A stretch of DNA of 64,000 bases from Clostridia bacterium (GCA_900769075.1 CAAGFE010000065.1:1-64000); one strand, 5' to 3'; counted from the first letter of the stretch, positions 16,367 to 26,104 are shown. Notes: generated by a model not told the origin, from the letters alone. Made by a program: numbers and translations.

Positions 16367-18202
16367 TTATTCAACGGTGACGGATTTGGCCAGGTTCCGC
16401 GGCTTATCCACGTCGCAGCCGCGGCTGACGGCCATGTAGTAGGCCAGCATCTGCACGGGGATAATGGCCAGCAGGGCGGTCAGCTCGCTCCGGCAGTCGG
16501 GGAAGACCCACAGTTCATCGGCCTCGCGGGCGGCCTTCTCCGCCAGGGATTCGGGGCAGACGATCATCGTCCGGGCGCCGCGGGAGCGCACCTCGCGCAC
16601 GTTGGAGAGCGTTTTGTCCGCCAGCTGCTCCTGGGTCAGCAGGGCACAGACGAGGGTACCCTCCTCAATCAGGGCGATGGTGCCATGCTTGAGTTCGCCC
16701 GCCGCGTAGGCTTCCGACATGATGTAGCTGACCTCCTTCAGCTTCAGGGAAGCCTCCATCGCCAGCGCGTTGTCGATGCCGCGGCCGATGTAGAACACAT
16801 GCTTGCGGTCGTAGTACTTGCTGGCGAAGCGCTGCACGTCGCTCTCGCAGGCCATGAGCTTCCCGGCCTTTTCGGGGATCGAGGCCATTTCGGCGAGGAA
16901 TGCGCGGGTTTCCTCAGCGGTCATCCTGCCGCGCTTGACCGCCAGGTCAACGGCGATCATCAGCATCGCTTCCACCTGGGTGATGTAGGCCTTCGTGCTG
17001 GCGACGGCGATTTCCGGGCCGGCGTAGGTGTACATGACGTTTTTGCCAGCCTCGCGGGCGATGGAGGAGCCGACCACATTGGTCAGCGCCATGACCTTCG
17101 CGCCCAGACGGCCCGCCTCCCGCATCGCCGCCAGGGTATCCGCCGTTTCGCCGGACTGGCTGATGGCCATGAACAGGTCTCCGGGGCCCATGATGGGATC
17201 GCGGTAGCGGAACTCGCTGGCAACGTCCACCGTCACGGGGATCCGTGCCAGCTTCTCGATGACGTATTTGCCCACCACGCCCGCGTGATAGGCCGTGCCG
17301 CAGGCCACGATGGTCAGTCCGGTCAGGGAGCGGGCCTCCTCCTCCGTGATGGGGAAGGCGTCGGCGCGCAGCTGCATCTTCTCCGTGTCCACATGGGCGG
17401 TGAAGGTTTTCTTCAGCGCACCGGGCTGCTCGTGGATTTCTTTGAGCATGAAATGGGCATACCCGCCCTTTTCCGCCGCTTCCACATCCCAGTCCACACG
17501 GATGGGGTGGAGGGGGCGCTCGCTGCCATACAGGTCGAAGATGGTGACGGAATCGCCCTTGAGCACGGCGATCTCCCGATCGTCCAGCAGCTCCACCTGG
17601 CGGGTGTGGGCAATCAGGGCGGGAATATCGCTGGCGATGAACTGCTCGCCCTCGCCCAGGCCGACCACCAGGGGGGAATCCTTGCGCATGCAGTAGAGCG
17701 TGTCCGGCTCGTTGATGCTCAGCACGCCCAGGGCGTAGGAGCCTTCCAGCATGGCCTGCGCCTTGTACAGCGTGTGCAGCATGTCGCCCTCGTTCAGCAC
17801 GCTGAGCAGGTGGGCGATGACCTCGGTGTCGGTCTGGGAAACAAACACGCAGCCCTTCGCCTGGAGCATCGAGCGCAGCTCATCGTGGTTTTCAATGATA
17901 CCGTTGTGCACGATGGCGATGCCGCTCTTCATGTCCGTGTGGGGGTGGGCGTTGATGTCGCTGGGCTCGCCGTGGGTGGCCCAGCGGGTATGGCCGATGC
18001 CGATGGTGCCGGGCAGGGGAGCATCCGCCACGCGGTCGATCAGGTTCTTCAACCGGCCCTTGGCCTTGCTCAGGCTGATTTTCCCGTCCTGCATCACGGC
18101 GATGCCCGCGCTGTCATAGCCGCGGTATTCCAGCCGGGAAAGGCCCTCCAGCAGGATGGGCTGCGCCTGCTGCTTGCCGATATATCCAACAATTCCGCAC
18201 AT
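16367..18202 (-). CDS. glmS: glutamine-fructose-6-phosphate aminotransferase
   Basis: The 611-residue enzyme begins MCGIVGYIGKQQAQP, with Cys2 as the glutaminase nucleophile, then GYDSAGIAV and HTRWATHGEPSDINAHPH. The C-terminal half holds two SIS sugar-isomerase domains (ISQSGETADTLAAMR) and ends in DKPRNLAKSVTVE. It makes glucosamine-6-phosphate, the committed step to peptidoglycan and spore-cortex precursors. The mRNA leader predicted from its promoter is only about 48 bases, too short for a glmS ribozyme. Confidence 0.96.
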   Translation of the reverse strand: MCGIVGYIGKQQAQPILLEGLSRLEYRGYDSAGIAVMQDGKISLSKAKGRLKNLIDRVADAPLPGTIGIGHTRWATHGEPSDINAHPHTDMKSGIAIVHNGIIENHDELRSMLQAKGCVFVSQTDTEVIAHLLSVLNEGDMLHTLYKAQAMLEGSYALGVLSINEPDTLYCMRKDSPLVVGLGEGEQFIASDIPALIAHTRQVELLDDREIAVLKGDSVTIFDLYGSERPLHPIRVDWDVEAAEKGGYAHFMLKEIHEQPGALKKTFTAHVDTEKMQLRADAFPITEEEARSLTGLTIVACGTAYHAGVVGKYVIEKLARIPVTVDVASEFRYRDPIMGPGDLFMAISQSGETADTLAAMREAGRLGAKVMALTNVVGSSIAREAGKNVMYTYAGPEIAVASTKAYITQVEAMLMIAVDLAVKRGRMTAEETRAFLAEMASIPEKAGKLMACESDVQRFASKYYDRKHVFYIGRGIDNALAMEASLKLKEVSYIMSEAYAAGELKHGTIALIEEGTLVCALLTQEQLADKTLSNVREVRSRGARTMIVCPESLAEKAAREADELWVFPDCRSELTALLAIIPVQMLAYYMAVSRGCDVDKPRNLAKSVTVE

Positions 18203-18256
18203 AGCTCTATTCCTCCTGATCCATCACGGGAGATAAGATGTATTATAACGTCTTAT

Positions 18257-18285
18257 ATTATACAACAGATCGCGCAGGAATGCAA
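18257..18285 (-). promoter_or_regulatory. sigma-A-type promoter for glmS
   Basis: On the minus strand TTGCAT is followed by 17 bases and a perfect TATAAT (18257-18262). Confidence 0.7.
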
Positions 18286-18311
18286 GGGGGTGAGCGCATT
18301 TTGCCGACGGC

Positions 18312-18968
18312 TCAAGGCCCTTCCCAGAGCGTCAGCGGATCAACCGGCACCCCATCCCGCCAGACCTGGAGGTGCAGATGGGGCGCCAGATCGGTTTCGT
18401 CCAGCAGGCCGTCCCCGGCATATCCGATGACTGCCCCGAGCTCCACCGCGTCCCCCGGCAAATAGTCCGCCGTCAGCGCCATGCCCGCATAATAGGCCGT
18501 TACACCGTCCCCATGGTCGATGCGCAGCCAGGCCCCTTGACGCTGATCCTGACCGGCGCCGAGGACGGTGCCGTCCCCGATGGCGAACACCTTCTCGCCC
18601 CGCTGGCAGGACAGATCCACCGCCGGATGCACCGCCCAGATGCCGGTCACGCCGCTGTGAACCATTGTATCCCGGCTGAACGCCGTCATCACGCTGATCC
18701 GGGACAGCGGCGGCGCCCAGGCACGCGGCGCCGGCGTCGGGGCTGGCGTCGGCGTCGCGGCGTCCCGAAGGGACTGCTGCATCAGCTGGGCGGCGGAAAC
18801 GTTTTCCATCACCGGCGGCGTGGGGGAGGGCGGCACCTGGGGCTGGCGGCGCGTCCAGACCGCGGTGCCCGTGAGCACCGCGACACACAGCGTGACGATG
18901 ATCGGGAATCCCTGCTTTTCAACAAACCGCTCATAGGCTTTCTTCCATTTCAGAAAGGCTGCTTTCAC
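18312..18968 (-). CDS. SpoIIQ-like M23 peptidase-fold protein
   Basis: From a GTG start at 18968, with ACGGAG eight bases upstream, this encodes 218 residues. There is a short basic cytoplasmic tail, one membrane helix (FPIIVTLCVAVLTGTAVW), a Pro-rich linker (PTPAPTPAPRAW) and an M23 (LytM) domain. WAVHPAVDLSCQRGEKVFA and PHLHLQVW keep the zinc-binding histidines and aspartate (HxxxD and HxH), so unlike Bacillus SpoIIQ it could be an active endopeptidase, as in clostridial SpoIIQ. That family works at the forespore-mother cell interface. An ATG at 19103 is in frame, but the extra residues do not resemble the family. Confidence 0.75.
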   Translation of the reverse strand: MKAAFLKWKKAYERFVEKQGFPIIVTLCVAVLTGTAVWTRRQPQVPPSPTPPVMENVSAAQLMQQSLRDAATPTPAPTPAPRAWAPPLSRISVMTAFSRDTMVHSGVTGIWAVHPAVDLSCQRGEKVFAIGDGTVLGAGQDQRQGAWLRIDHGDGVTAYYAGMALTADYLPGDAVELGAVIGYAGDGLLDETDLAPHLHLQVWRDGVPVDPLTLWEGP

Positions 18969-19298
18969 CGTTCCCACTCCGTTTCTGGCTTTTCCTATAT
19001 GCTTCCGAAGGGGGAGGGGGAATATGCATGCAGGGACATCAAAGCCTATGCCGACGGTGGGCTGAGCATGCCTGCCCGACGGGGAGAAAGAAGGATGAAT
19101 CATGTGGCCGGTGGAAGAAAATCAACCAAATGCCATATCAAATCGACGAAAAATCATGAAAAAAAACCGTCAAAAACACTTTTTCACCTTGACGCGGATG
19201 GTGAAATGTGGTTCAATAGTAGATGAGAAAAAACGGGGACGAATAGATGCATCGCTCTTGTTGGAGCAAATGAAAACCGATAGAAGGAAGGTGCGTTG
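18969..19298. other. intergenic region upstream of glgB with promoter and inverted repeat
   Basis: No gene is visible in these 330 bases. A plus-strand promoter candidate, TTGACG (19189) with 17-base spacer and TTCAAT (19212), lies 80 bases before glgB. The perfect arms TTTCACC (19182-19188) and GGTGAAA (19200-19206) straddle its -35 box, so a repressor could block RNA polymerase there. The -10 match is only moderate. Confidence 0.45.
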
Positions 19299-21548
19299 AT
19301 GCGCTACAATGGACCGACGGAGGAAGTGCGCCAGTCGTTTCATCAGGGCACGAACAGGCGCGCATATGAAATGCTGGGAGCCCATCCCGTCGAACAGGAG
19401 GGGAAGGAATACTGGCATTTTGCTGTGTGGGCACCTAATGCCCGGGCGGTTTCCCTGATTGGTGAATTCAATGGCTGGAACCGTCAGGCCACCCCCATGC
19501 GCAAGGTGTATGACGGCACGTGGGAGATCCGCATCCCGGCGGAAACCTTCGATATCAGCAGCAATCCCGACCGCTATGCGTATCCCGGGGCGGCAGAGCG
19601 GCTGATCACCTATAAGTATGCGGTGTGCGACGTGAACGGGGCCTGGCACGACAAGTCCGATCCCTATGGCTTTGCGATGCAGATGCGCCCCAACACCGGC
19701 TCCAAGCTGTGCGACCTGACGAAGTATGCCTGGCACGACGGCGACTGGATGGAGAAGCGCAAGTCCCGCGACATGTTCCGCACCCCCATGAACATCTATG
19801 AGATGCACCTGGGCTCCTGGAAACGCCATGCGGACGGTTCCTTCATGTCCTACCTGGAGATCGCCGATGAGCTGATTCCCTACCTGCTGGACATGCATTA
19901 CACCCATGTGGAATTCCTCCCGGTGATGGAGCATCCGCTGGACATGTCCTGGGGCTATCAGGTCAGCGGCTATTATGCGGCAACCTCCCGCTACGGCAAG
20001 CCCCACGAGCTGATGACACTGATTGACCGCCTGCATCAGGCGGGGATCGGCGTCATCATCGACTGGGTGCCGGCCCATTTCCCCAAGGATGAGTCCGGCC
20101 TGCGCCGCTTTGACGGAACCGCCTGCTATGAGCATCCCGATCCCCGCCGCGGCGATATGCCCCAGTGGGGAACCCATGTGTTCGACTTTGCCCGGGGGGA
20201 AGTGAAATCCTTCCTGATGTCCAACGCCTGCTTCTGGCTGGAGTGGTATCATGCGGACGGTCTGCGGGTGGATGCGGTGTCCTCCATCCTGTATTACGAT
20301 TTCTGCCGGGAGCCCGGGCAGTGGATTCCCAACCGCTACGGCGGGCGAGAAAACCTGGATGCCATCGAATTCCTCCGCAGCCTCAACATCACCGTCGGCC
20401 GGGATTTCCCCGGCGCGATGATGATCGCCGAGGAGAGCCACGCCTTCCCCATGGTCACCAAGCCGGTCTATCTGGGCGGCCTGGGGTTCCACTTCAAGTG
20501 GAACATGGGCTGGATGAACGATATGCTCTTCTACATCGAGAAGGATCCCATCTATCGCAAATATCACCACAACAAGCTGACCTTCTCGCTGATGTATGCC
20601 TTTGGGGAAAATTACATCCTGCCCTTCAGCCACGATGAGGTCGTTCACGGCAAGCATTCCATGCTGGATAAGCAGCCCGGCGACCTGTGGAAGAAGTTTG
20701 CAGGGCTGAGGATGCTCTATGGCTATACCATCGCGCATCCCGGCAAGAAGCTGCTGTTCATGGGCGGCGAGTTCGGCCACTTCATCGAGTGGAAGTACGA
20801 CGATCAGCTGGACTGGTTCCTCCTGCTGTACGAAGGACATCCGGAGGTGCAGAAGTGTGTCCGCCGCCTGAATGAAATCTACCGCGACAATCCCTGCTTC
20901 TATGAGATCGACGACAGCTGGGATGGCTTCCAGTGGATTCAGGCCAACGACAGCGACCATTCCATCACCGCCTTCACCCGCACGGACAAAAAGGGCCATT
21001 CCATCCTGGCGGTGACCAACTTCACCCCGACCTTCTACCCCGAGTACCGCATCGGCCTGCCCTATGGCGGCACGCTGACGGAGTTCTTCAATACCGACAG
21101 CGCGGAGTACGGCGGCTCGAACCAGTTCAACCGCTGGCCCATCCAGGCCGAAGAAGTGCAGATGCAGGAATTCCCCTTCAGCTGCAACATCTGCGTGCCC
21201 CCGATGGCCACCGTGTACTTCACCTACGACAAGATTCTTCCGCCGCCGGAGAAAAAGAAGCGCCCCCGCAAGGTGGAAGCTACGGGCCATGCCGCCAAGG
21301 CGCCCGAGGAGGCCGCCGAGAAGGCCAAGCGTACCCGGAAGAAGGCGGAAGCCCCTGCCGAGGCTGCTGCGCCCGTCGAGAAGGCCAAGCGTACCCGCAA
21401 AAAGGCGGAAGCCCCTGCCGAGGCTGCTGCCCCCGCCGAAAAGCCCAAGCGCACCCGCAAAAAGGCGGAAGCCCCTGCCGAGGCTGCTGCTCCCGCCGAG
21501 AAGCCCAAGCGCCCCCGCAAAAAGAAGGAAGCGCCTTCCGCTGAATAA
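19299..21548 (+). CDS. glgB: 1,4-alpha-glucan branching enzyme with a basic C-terminal tail
   Basis: Residues 1 to about 130 form a CBM48-type beta domain, followed by a GH13 barrel and a C-terminal beta domain ending near 645. The nucleophile aspartate is in DGLRVDAVSS (about residue 324), the acid glutamate in IAEESHAFP (about 378), and the third acid in FSHDEVVHGK. It cuts alpha-1,4 chains and transfers them to alpha-1,6 branch points in glycogen. Residues about 647-749 form an extra tail of Lys/Arg clusters alternating with Ala/Pro/Glu, including 20-residue repeats, not part of the normal enzyme. ATG at 19299 follows GGAAGG with good spacing. It is the first gene of the glycogen operon. 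Confidence 0.93.
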   Translation: MRYNGPTEEVRQSFHQGTNRRAYEMLGAHPVEQEGKEYWHFAVWAPNARAVSLIGEFNGWNRQATPMRKVYDGTWEIRIPAETFDISSNPDRYAYPGAAERLITYKYAVCDVNGAWHDKSDPYGFAMQMRPNTGSKLCDLTKYAWHDGDWMEKRKSRDMFRTPMNIYEMHLGSWKRHADGSFMSYLEIADELIPYLLDMHYTHVEFLPVMEHPLDMSWGYQVSGYYAATSRYGKPHELMTLIDRLHQAGIGVIIDWVPAHFPKDESGLRRFDGTACYEHPDPRRGDMPQWGTHVFDFARGEVKSFLMSNACFWLEWYHADGLRVDAVSSILYYDFCREPGQWIPNRYGGRENLDAIEFLRSLNITVGRDFPGAMMIAEESHAFPMVTKPVYLGGLGFHFKWNMGWMNDMLFYIEKDPIYRKYHHNKLTFSLMYAFGENYILPFSHDEVVHGKHSMLDKQPGDLWKKFAGLRMLYGYTIAHPGKKLLFMGGEFGHFIEWKYDDQLDWFLLLYEGHPEVQKCVRRLNEIYRDNPCFYEIDDSWDGFQWIQANDSDHSITAFTRTDKKGHSILAVTNFTPTFYPEYRIGLPYGGTLTEFFNTDSAEYGGSNQFNRWPIQAEEVQMQEFPFSCNICVPPMATVYFTYDKILPPPEKKKRPRKVEATGHAAKAPEEAAEKAKRTRKKAEAPAEAAAPVEKAKRTRKKAEAPAEAAAPAEKPKRTRKKAEAPAEAAAPAEKPKRPRKKKEAPSAE
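21318..21545 (+). repeat. 60-bp tandem repeats encoding the GlgB tail
   Basis: Units start at 21318, 21378, 21438 and 21498 (last one shorter). Each encodes EKAKRTRKKAEAPAEAAAPV or a one- to two-residue variant. The DNA copies are nearly identical. Confidence 0.9.
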
Positions 21549-21673
21549 CCCCGGTACATCCGCCCGAAGGGACGATGCACATACAATGCTTCCCCTGCGT
21601 CACCGGCAGGAGAAACAGGTTTTTCCCAAGGTGACAGATACCTGCAAGATAAAGGATTAAGGAGCGTGTTCCC

Positions 21674-22855
21674 ATGAAGAAGAAGACTTGTGTTGCCATG
21701 CTGCTGGCTGGCGGCCAGGGAAGCCGTCTGGGCGTCCTGACCAAGAAGGTTGCCAAGCCTGCCGTTCCCTATGGCGGCAAGTACCGCATCATCGACTTCC
21801 CGCTGTCCAACTGCACCAACAGCGGCATTGACACCGTGGGCGTGCTGACCCAGTATATGCCCCTGGAGCTGAACTCCTATATCGGCTCCGGCGCTCCGTG
21901 GGATCTGGACCTGTCCAACGGCGGCGTGTTCGTGCTGCCCCCCTACCAGACCGGCAAAACCGGCGATTGGTACCGCGGCACCGCCAACGCCATTTACCAG
22001 AATATGGCCTTCATCGAGCAGTATGATCCTGACTATGTGCTGATCCTGTCCGGTGACCATATCTACAAGATGGATTATAACGCGATGCTGAATTACCACA
22101 TCGCCAAGGGCGCCGATGCAACCATCGCCGTCCGTCCCGTGCCGTGGGAGGAGGCCAGCCGCTTCGGCATCATGAACACCGACGAGGAGGACAACATCGT
22201 CGAGTTTGAAGAGAAGCCCAAGCAGCCCAAGTCCAACAAGGCCTCTATGGGCATCTATATCTTCACCTGGTCGAAGCTGCGCGCCTACCTGACCGCCGAT
22301 GAGGCCGACAAGACCTCCTCCAACGACTTCGGCAAGAACATCATTCCGTCCATGCTCAATGACAAGCAGAAGATGGTCGCCTACAACTTCGATGGCTACT
22401 GGAAGGACGTCGGAACCATCGAGTCCCTGTGGGAGGCGAACATGGACCTGCTCAGCCAGCCCATGCCCATCGACCTTCATGACAAGAAGTGGCGCATCTA
22501 TGCCAAGAATCCCGGCCTGACGCCTCATTACATCGCTGCCGGCGCTGTGGTGAAGGATTCCCTGATCACCGAGGGCGGCGAGATCTACGGCAAGGTGGAG
22601 CACTCCGTCGTGTTCGCGGGCGTGACCGTGGAGGAGGGCGCCGCCGTGATCGACGCGGTCGTCATGCCCGGTGCGGTCATCAAGCGCGGCGCGGTTGTCC
22701 GCCGCTGCATCATCGCTGAAAACGCCGTGGTTGGCGCCGGCGCGCTGGTGGGCGAGGAAAACGGCGATATCGCCGTGGTCGGCAACGGCGTGCATCTCCC
22801 TGCGGGCGTCACCGTGAAAGCGGGCGTCCAGGTGGACGAGAACACCACCTTCTGA
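21674..22855 (+). CDS. glgC: glucose-1-phosphate adenylyltransferase
   Basis: The 393-residue protein has the nucleotide-binding [20 protein letters not shown], the substrate loop [24 protein letters not shown] and [14 protein letters not shown]-terminal left-handed beta-helix follows. It makes ADP-glucose from glucose-1-phosphate and ATP, the regulated step of glycogen synthesis. It lies between glgB and glgD, with GGAGCG before the ATG. Low-GC and clostridial enzymes usually form a GlgC/GlgD complex. Confidence 0.95.
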   Translation: MKKKTCVAMLLAGGQGSRLGVLTKKVAKPAVPYGGKYRIIDFPLSNCTNSGIDTVGVLTQYMPLELNSYIGSGAPWDLDLSNGGVFVLPPYQTGKTGDWYRGTANAIYQNMAFIEQYDPDYVLILSGDHIYKMDYNAMLNYHIAKGADATIAVRPVPWEEASRFGIMNTDEEDNIVEFEEKPKQPKSNKASMGIYIFTWSKLRAYLTADEADKTSSNDFGKNIIPSMLNDKQKMVAYNFDGYWKDVGTIESLWEANMDLLSQPMPIDLHDKKWRIYAKNPGLTPHYIAAGAVVKDSLITEGGEIYGKVEHSVVFAGVTVEEGAAVIDAVVMPGAVIKRGAVVRRCIIAENAVVGAGALVGEENGDIAVVGNGVHLPAGVTVKAGVQVDENTTF

Positions 22856-22917
22856 GGATTCCTTTTCCGGAATACTTCTGATTCTGCTTCCATACAGCAG
22901 CGAAAGGATTGAAAACA

Positions 22918-24039
22918 ATGAAGAACGTTATGGGTGTTATCTACACCGGCGAGAACGACGCTCGTCTGCGCGAGCTTACGCTCATCCGCGCCATCGCGGC
23001 CCTGCCCGTGGCCGGCCGTTACCGCGTGATCGACTTCCTGGTTTCCTCCATGGTGAACTCCGGCATGAAGAACGTCGGCGTCATCACCCAGAAGAACTAC
23101 CATTCCCTGATGGATCATCTGGGCTCCGGCAAGGAATGGGATCTGCACGGCAAGAACGACGGCCTGCACATCCTGCCGCCCTTCCTGACCCGTGAGAACA
23201 TCGGCGTCTACGCCGGCACCCTGGACGCCCTGCGCTCCAATGCCGACTACCTGACCCGCTCCAAGCAGGAGTATGTGGTCTTCTCCGGCTCCGAGATCAT
23301 CTACAACGCCCACCTGGACGAGATGGTTCGCTGCCACAAGGAGTCCGGCGCGGACATGACGGTCATGTATACCCGCGATCCCTCCATGCAGCGCGATGAG
23401 TACGGCGCGTACCTGGCCATCAACGAGGAGGGCGTCGTGACCGATATCGAGGTCGAACCCACCCATCCCTCCCTGGACATGACCTACATGGAAGTGGTCG
23501 TCATGAAGCGCGAGCTGCTCCGCTTCCTGGTGGACAAGGCCGTGGCCCATGGCCTGCATGATTTCCGCCGGGATGTGCTGCTGCCCATGATTCAGGAGGG
23601 CAAGTCCACCGTGAACGCCTGGGAATACACCGGTCCCTGCTGGCGGCTGGATTCCGTGCAGTCCTTCTTCAAGTTCAATATGGATGTGCTCAACGCGGAC
23701 GTCCGCCGGAGCCTCTTCGACAAGGAGCGCCCCGTGTACACCAAGGTCCGCGACGATATGCCCGCCCGCTATGGCGAGAATGCCAAGGTGGTCAACTCCC
23801 TGGTGGCGGATGGCTGCGTCATTGAAGGCACGGTGGAAAACTCCATCCTGGCCCGCGGCGTGTGCGTTGCCCCCGATGCGCATGTCAAGAACTGCATCGT
23901 CATGCAGGACGGTCAGATCCATTCCGGCGCGTACATCGAGAACTGTATCCTGGATAAGCAGGCGATCATCAAGCGCAACGCCCGCCTCATTGGCCCCGCT
24001 GTGCATCCCATTGTGATCGCAAAGAATTTTGTGATCTGA
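22918..24039 (+). CDS. glgD: glucose-1-phosphate adenylyltransferase regulatory subunit GlgD
   Basis: The 373-residue paralogue of GlgC shows MGVIYTGENDARLRELTLIR where the GXGXRL nucleotide loop should be, and FSGSEIIYNAHL in place of [10 protein letters not shown]. The catalytic residues are therefore lost, as in other GlgD proteins. It raises GlgC activity in a heteromer. ATG at 22918 is preferred over the upstream in-frame TTG at 22909, which lies on the AAAGGA box. Confidence 0.93.
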   Translation: MKNVMGVIYTGENDARLRELTLIRAIAALPVAGRYRVIDFLVSSMVNSGMKNVGVITQKNYHSLMDHLGSGKEWDLHGKNDGLHILPPFLTRENIGVYAGTLDALRSNADYLTRSKQEYVVFSGSEIIYNAHLDEMVRCHKESGADMTVMYTRDPSMQRDEYGAYLAINEEGVVTDIEVEPTHPSLDMTYMEVVVMKRELLRFLVDKAVAHGLHDFRRDVLLPMIQEGKSTVNAWEYTGPCWRLDSVQSFFKFNMDVLNADVRRSLFDKERPVYTKVRDDMPARYGENAKVVNSLVADGCVIEGTVENSILARGVCVAPDAHVKNCIVMQDGQIHSGAYIENCILDKQAIIKRNARLIGPAVHPIVIAKNFVI

Positions 24040-24051
24040 TAAGTGTTGCAA

Positions 24052-24090
24052 GCCGCGCCAATGTATGCTATGCTATTGGCGCGGCCTTTT
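24052..24090 (+). terminator. terminator or attenuator between glgD and glgA
   Basis: GCCGCGCCAAT at 24052-24062 pairs with ATTGGCGCGGC at 24075-24085, followed by CTTTT. A second GC-rich hairpin follows around 24142-24160 (CCGCGCC with GGCGCGG). glgA has no obvious promoter of its own, so this may lower glgA transcription rather than end it. Confidence 0.65.
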
Positions 24091-24215
24091 CACATCATGC
24101 AGGCCGATTTCCAATGCAGATCCCGGATGAAGCGGCGGGCTCCGCGCCACGCCGGCGCGGCTTTCGTCCCCCCTTCATTTGGAGTTGTATGACAGAACTT
24201 GGAGGTTGAACCAAT

Positions 24216-26033
24216 ATGAAGATCCTGTTTACTGCCAGCGAATGTGTCCCCTTTGTCAAGACCGGCGGTCTTGCGGACGTGGTGGGCGCGCTTGCTCCCG
24301 TCCTGGCCAGGGAAGGTCACGATGTCCGCGTGATGATGCCCCTGTATGCAGCAATCCCGGAAAAGTGGACCAGCCAGATGACCCACGTCTGTGATTTTGA
24401 GGTGCAGCTGGGCTGGCGCCGTCAGTACTGCGGCATCGAGATGATCGAGCAGGATGGCGTGAAGTGGTATTTCATGGACAATAAGTTCTACTTCGGCCGT
24501 CCCTACATTTATGGCATGGGCGGCGATGAGTATGAGCGCTTCGGCTTCTTCTGCCGTGCGGCGCTGAACAGCCTGCCCATCCTCGGCTTCCAGCCGGACG
24601 TGATCCACGCCCATGACTGGCAGTCCGGCATGGTGCCTGCGCTGTTGCGCATCCAGTACGGTCATCTGCCCTTCTTTGCCAACATCAAGACCATGTTCAC
24701 CATCCACAACCTGCAGTACCAGGGCGTGTTCGGGATCAATCAGGTGAAGGAAATCCTGGGCCTGAACGACAACGCCCTGTGGACGGATGACAAGCTGGAG
24801 TGCTACGGCTGCGCAAACTTCATGAAGGCAGCCCTGGTCTACGCGGACCTAATCACCACCGTCAGCCCCTCCTATGCCGAGGAAATCCAGACCGCCTACT
24901 ATGGCGAGCGCCTGGATGGCCTGCTCCGTGCTCGCAAGCATCAGGTGTTCGGCGTGCTGAACGGCATCGACATGGTGGATTACGATCCCGCCATCGACAG
25001 CCGGATTGCCGCCACCTATTCCGCCGACCACATGGAAGGCAAGGCGGTCTGCAAGGCCGACCTGCAGCGCAAGCTGGGCCTGGGAGTGAACCCCGATGTG
25101 CCGATCATCGGCATGGTGGGCCGCCTGAGCAACCAGAAGGGCCTCGACCTGGTGGATTACATCATCGGCGACCTGCTCCGTCAGAATGTCCAGCTGGTTG
25201 TGCTGGGCATGGGCGAGAGCCGCTATGTCAACCTGTTCTCCTGGGCGGAAGGGGAATTCAAGGGCAAGGTGGCTGCCCGCTTTGCGATGGACCATGCCCT
25301 GGCCCATCAGATCTACGCCGGCTGCGATATGTTCCTGATGCCCAGCCAGTTTGAGCCCTGCGGCTTGAGCCAGCTGATCGCCCTGCGCTACGGCACCGTG
25401 CCGATCGTCCGCGAAACCGGCGGCCTGCGCGATACCGTCCTGAGCTACAATGAGTACACCGGCCACGGCAACGGCTTCACCTTCTTCAACTACAATGCCC
25501 ATGACATGCTCCACGTCATCGAGCGCGCCTGCGATTATTACCACAACCACAAGGATATCTGGGCCACGCTCCAGCAGCGCGGCATGACCTGCGATTACAG
25601 CTGGAACAACTCCGCCAACCGGTACATGGAGCTGTACAGGAACCTGGTGGGCGGTGCTGTGGAAGCGGTGGCGGAAGCCCCCACCGAGCCCAACCCCGTC
25701 GTGGTCGAGATCGTTCCGGAGGAAGAGGCGCCCAAGCCCAAGAAGCCCCGCGCGCCCCGCAAGAAGAAGACGGAGGATGCGCCTGCCGAAGCTGGGGAAG
25801 CGCCGGCCAAGCCGAAGCGTTCCTGCAGGAAGAAGGCGGAAGCGCCCGCCGAAGCCGCCGAGACCCCTGCCGAGAACGCGGAAGCACCCGCTCCCGCCCC
25901 CAAGCGTACCTGCAGGAAAAAGGCAGCGGAAGCGCCCGCCGAAGCCGCTGAGGCGCCTGCGGACAAGACTGAAGCCCCTGCGGAGAAGCCCAAGCGGACC
26001 CGCAAGAAGGCCGCTGAGCCCAAGGCTGAATAA
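24216..26033 (+). CDS. glgA: glycogen synthase with a basic C-terminal tail
   Basis: Residues 1 to about 500 are a GT5 glycogen synthase: KILFTASECVPFVKTGGLAD binds ADP-glucose, then HAHDWQSGMVPALL, GMVGRLSNQKGLDLV and the retaining-GT motif QFEPCGLSQLIALRYGTVPI. It extends alpha-1,4-glucan from ADP-glucose. Residues about 505-605 are an extra Lys/Arg-Ala-Pro tail (KPKKPRAPRKKKTED, KRTRKKAAEPKAE) closely related to the one on GlgB, with two of its basic clusters reading CRKK. It is the last gene of the operon. Confidence 0.94.
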   Translation: MKILFTASECVPFVKTGGLADVVGALAPVLAREGHDVRVMMPLYAAIPEKWTSQMTHVCDFEVQLGWRRQYCGIEMIEQDGVKWYFMDNKFYFGRPYIYGMGGDEYERFGFFCRAALNSLPILGFQPDVIHAHDWQSGMVPALLRIQYGHLPFFANIKTMFTIHNLQYQGVFGINQVKEILGLNDNALWTDDKLECYGCANFMKAALVYADLITTVSPSYAEEIQTAYYGERLDGLLRARKHQVFGVLNGIDMVDYDPAIDSRIAATYSADHMEGKAVCKADLQRKLGLGVNPDVPIIGMVGRLSNQKGLDLVDYIIGDLLRQNVQLVVLGMGESRYVNLFSWAEGEFKGKVAARFAMDHALAHQIYAGCDMFLMPSQFEPCGLSQLIALRYGTVPIVRETGGLRDTVLSYNEYTGHGNGFTFFNYNAHDMLHVIERACDYYHNHKDIWATLQQRGMTCDYSWNNSANRYMELYRNLVGGAVEAVAEAPTEPNPVVVEIVPEEEAPKPKKPRAPRKKKTEDAPAEAGEAPAKPKRSCRKKAEAPAEAAETPAENAEAPAPAPKRTCRKKAAEAPAEAAEAPADKTEAPAEKPKRTRKKAAEPKAE

Positions 26034-26045
26034 AACAACCCATCC

Positions 26046-26082
26046 GGCAGACGCTGAGAAATTGCGGCGTCTGCCGTTTTTT
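26046..26082 (+). terminator. strong terminator of the glycogen operon
   Basis: GGCAGACGC at 26046-26054 pairs with GCGTCTGCC at 26067-26075, followed by GTTTTTT. Confidence 0.85.
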
Positions 26083-26104
26083 GCGGGAATTGTTACATCT
26101 GGTC

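Noticed and set aside
18203..18311. glmS ribozyme or riboswitch
   Set aside because: The leader after the predicted start is too short, and no conserved core was visible.
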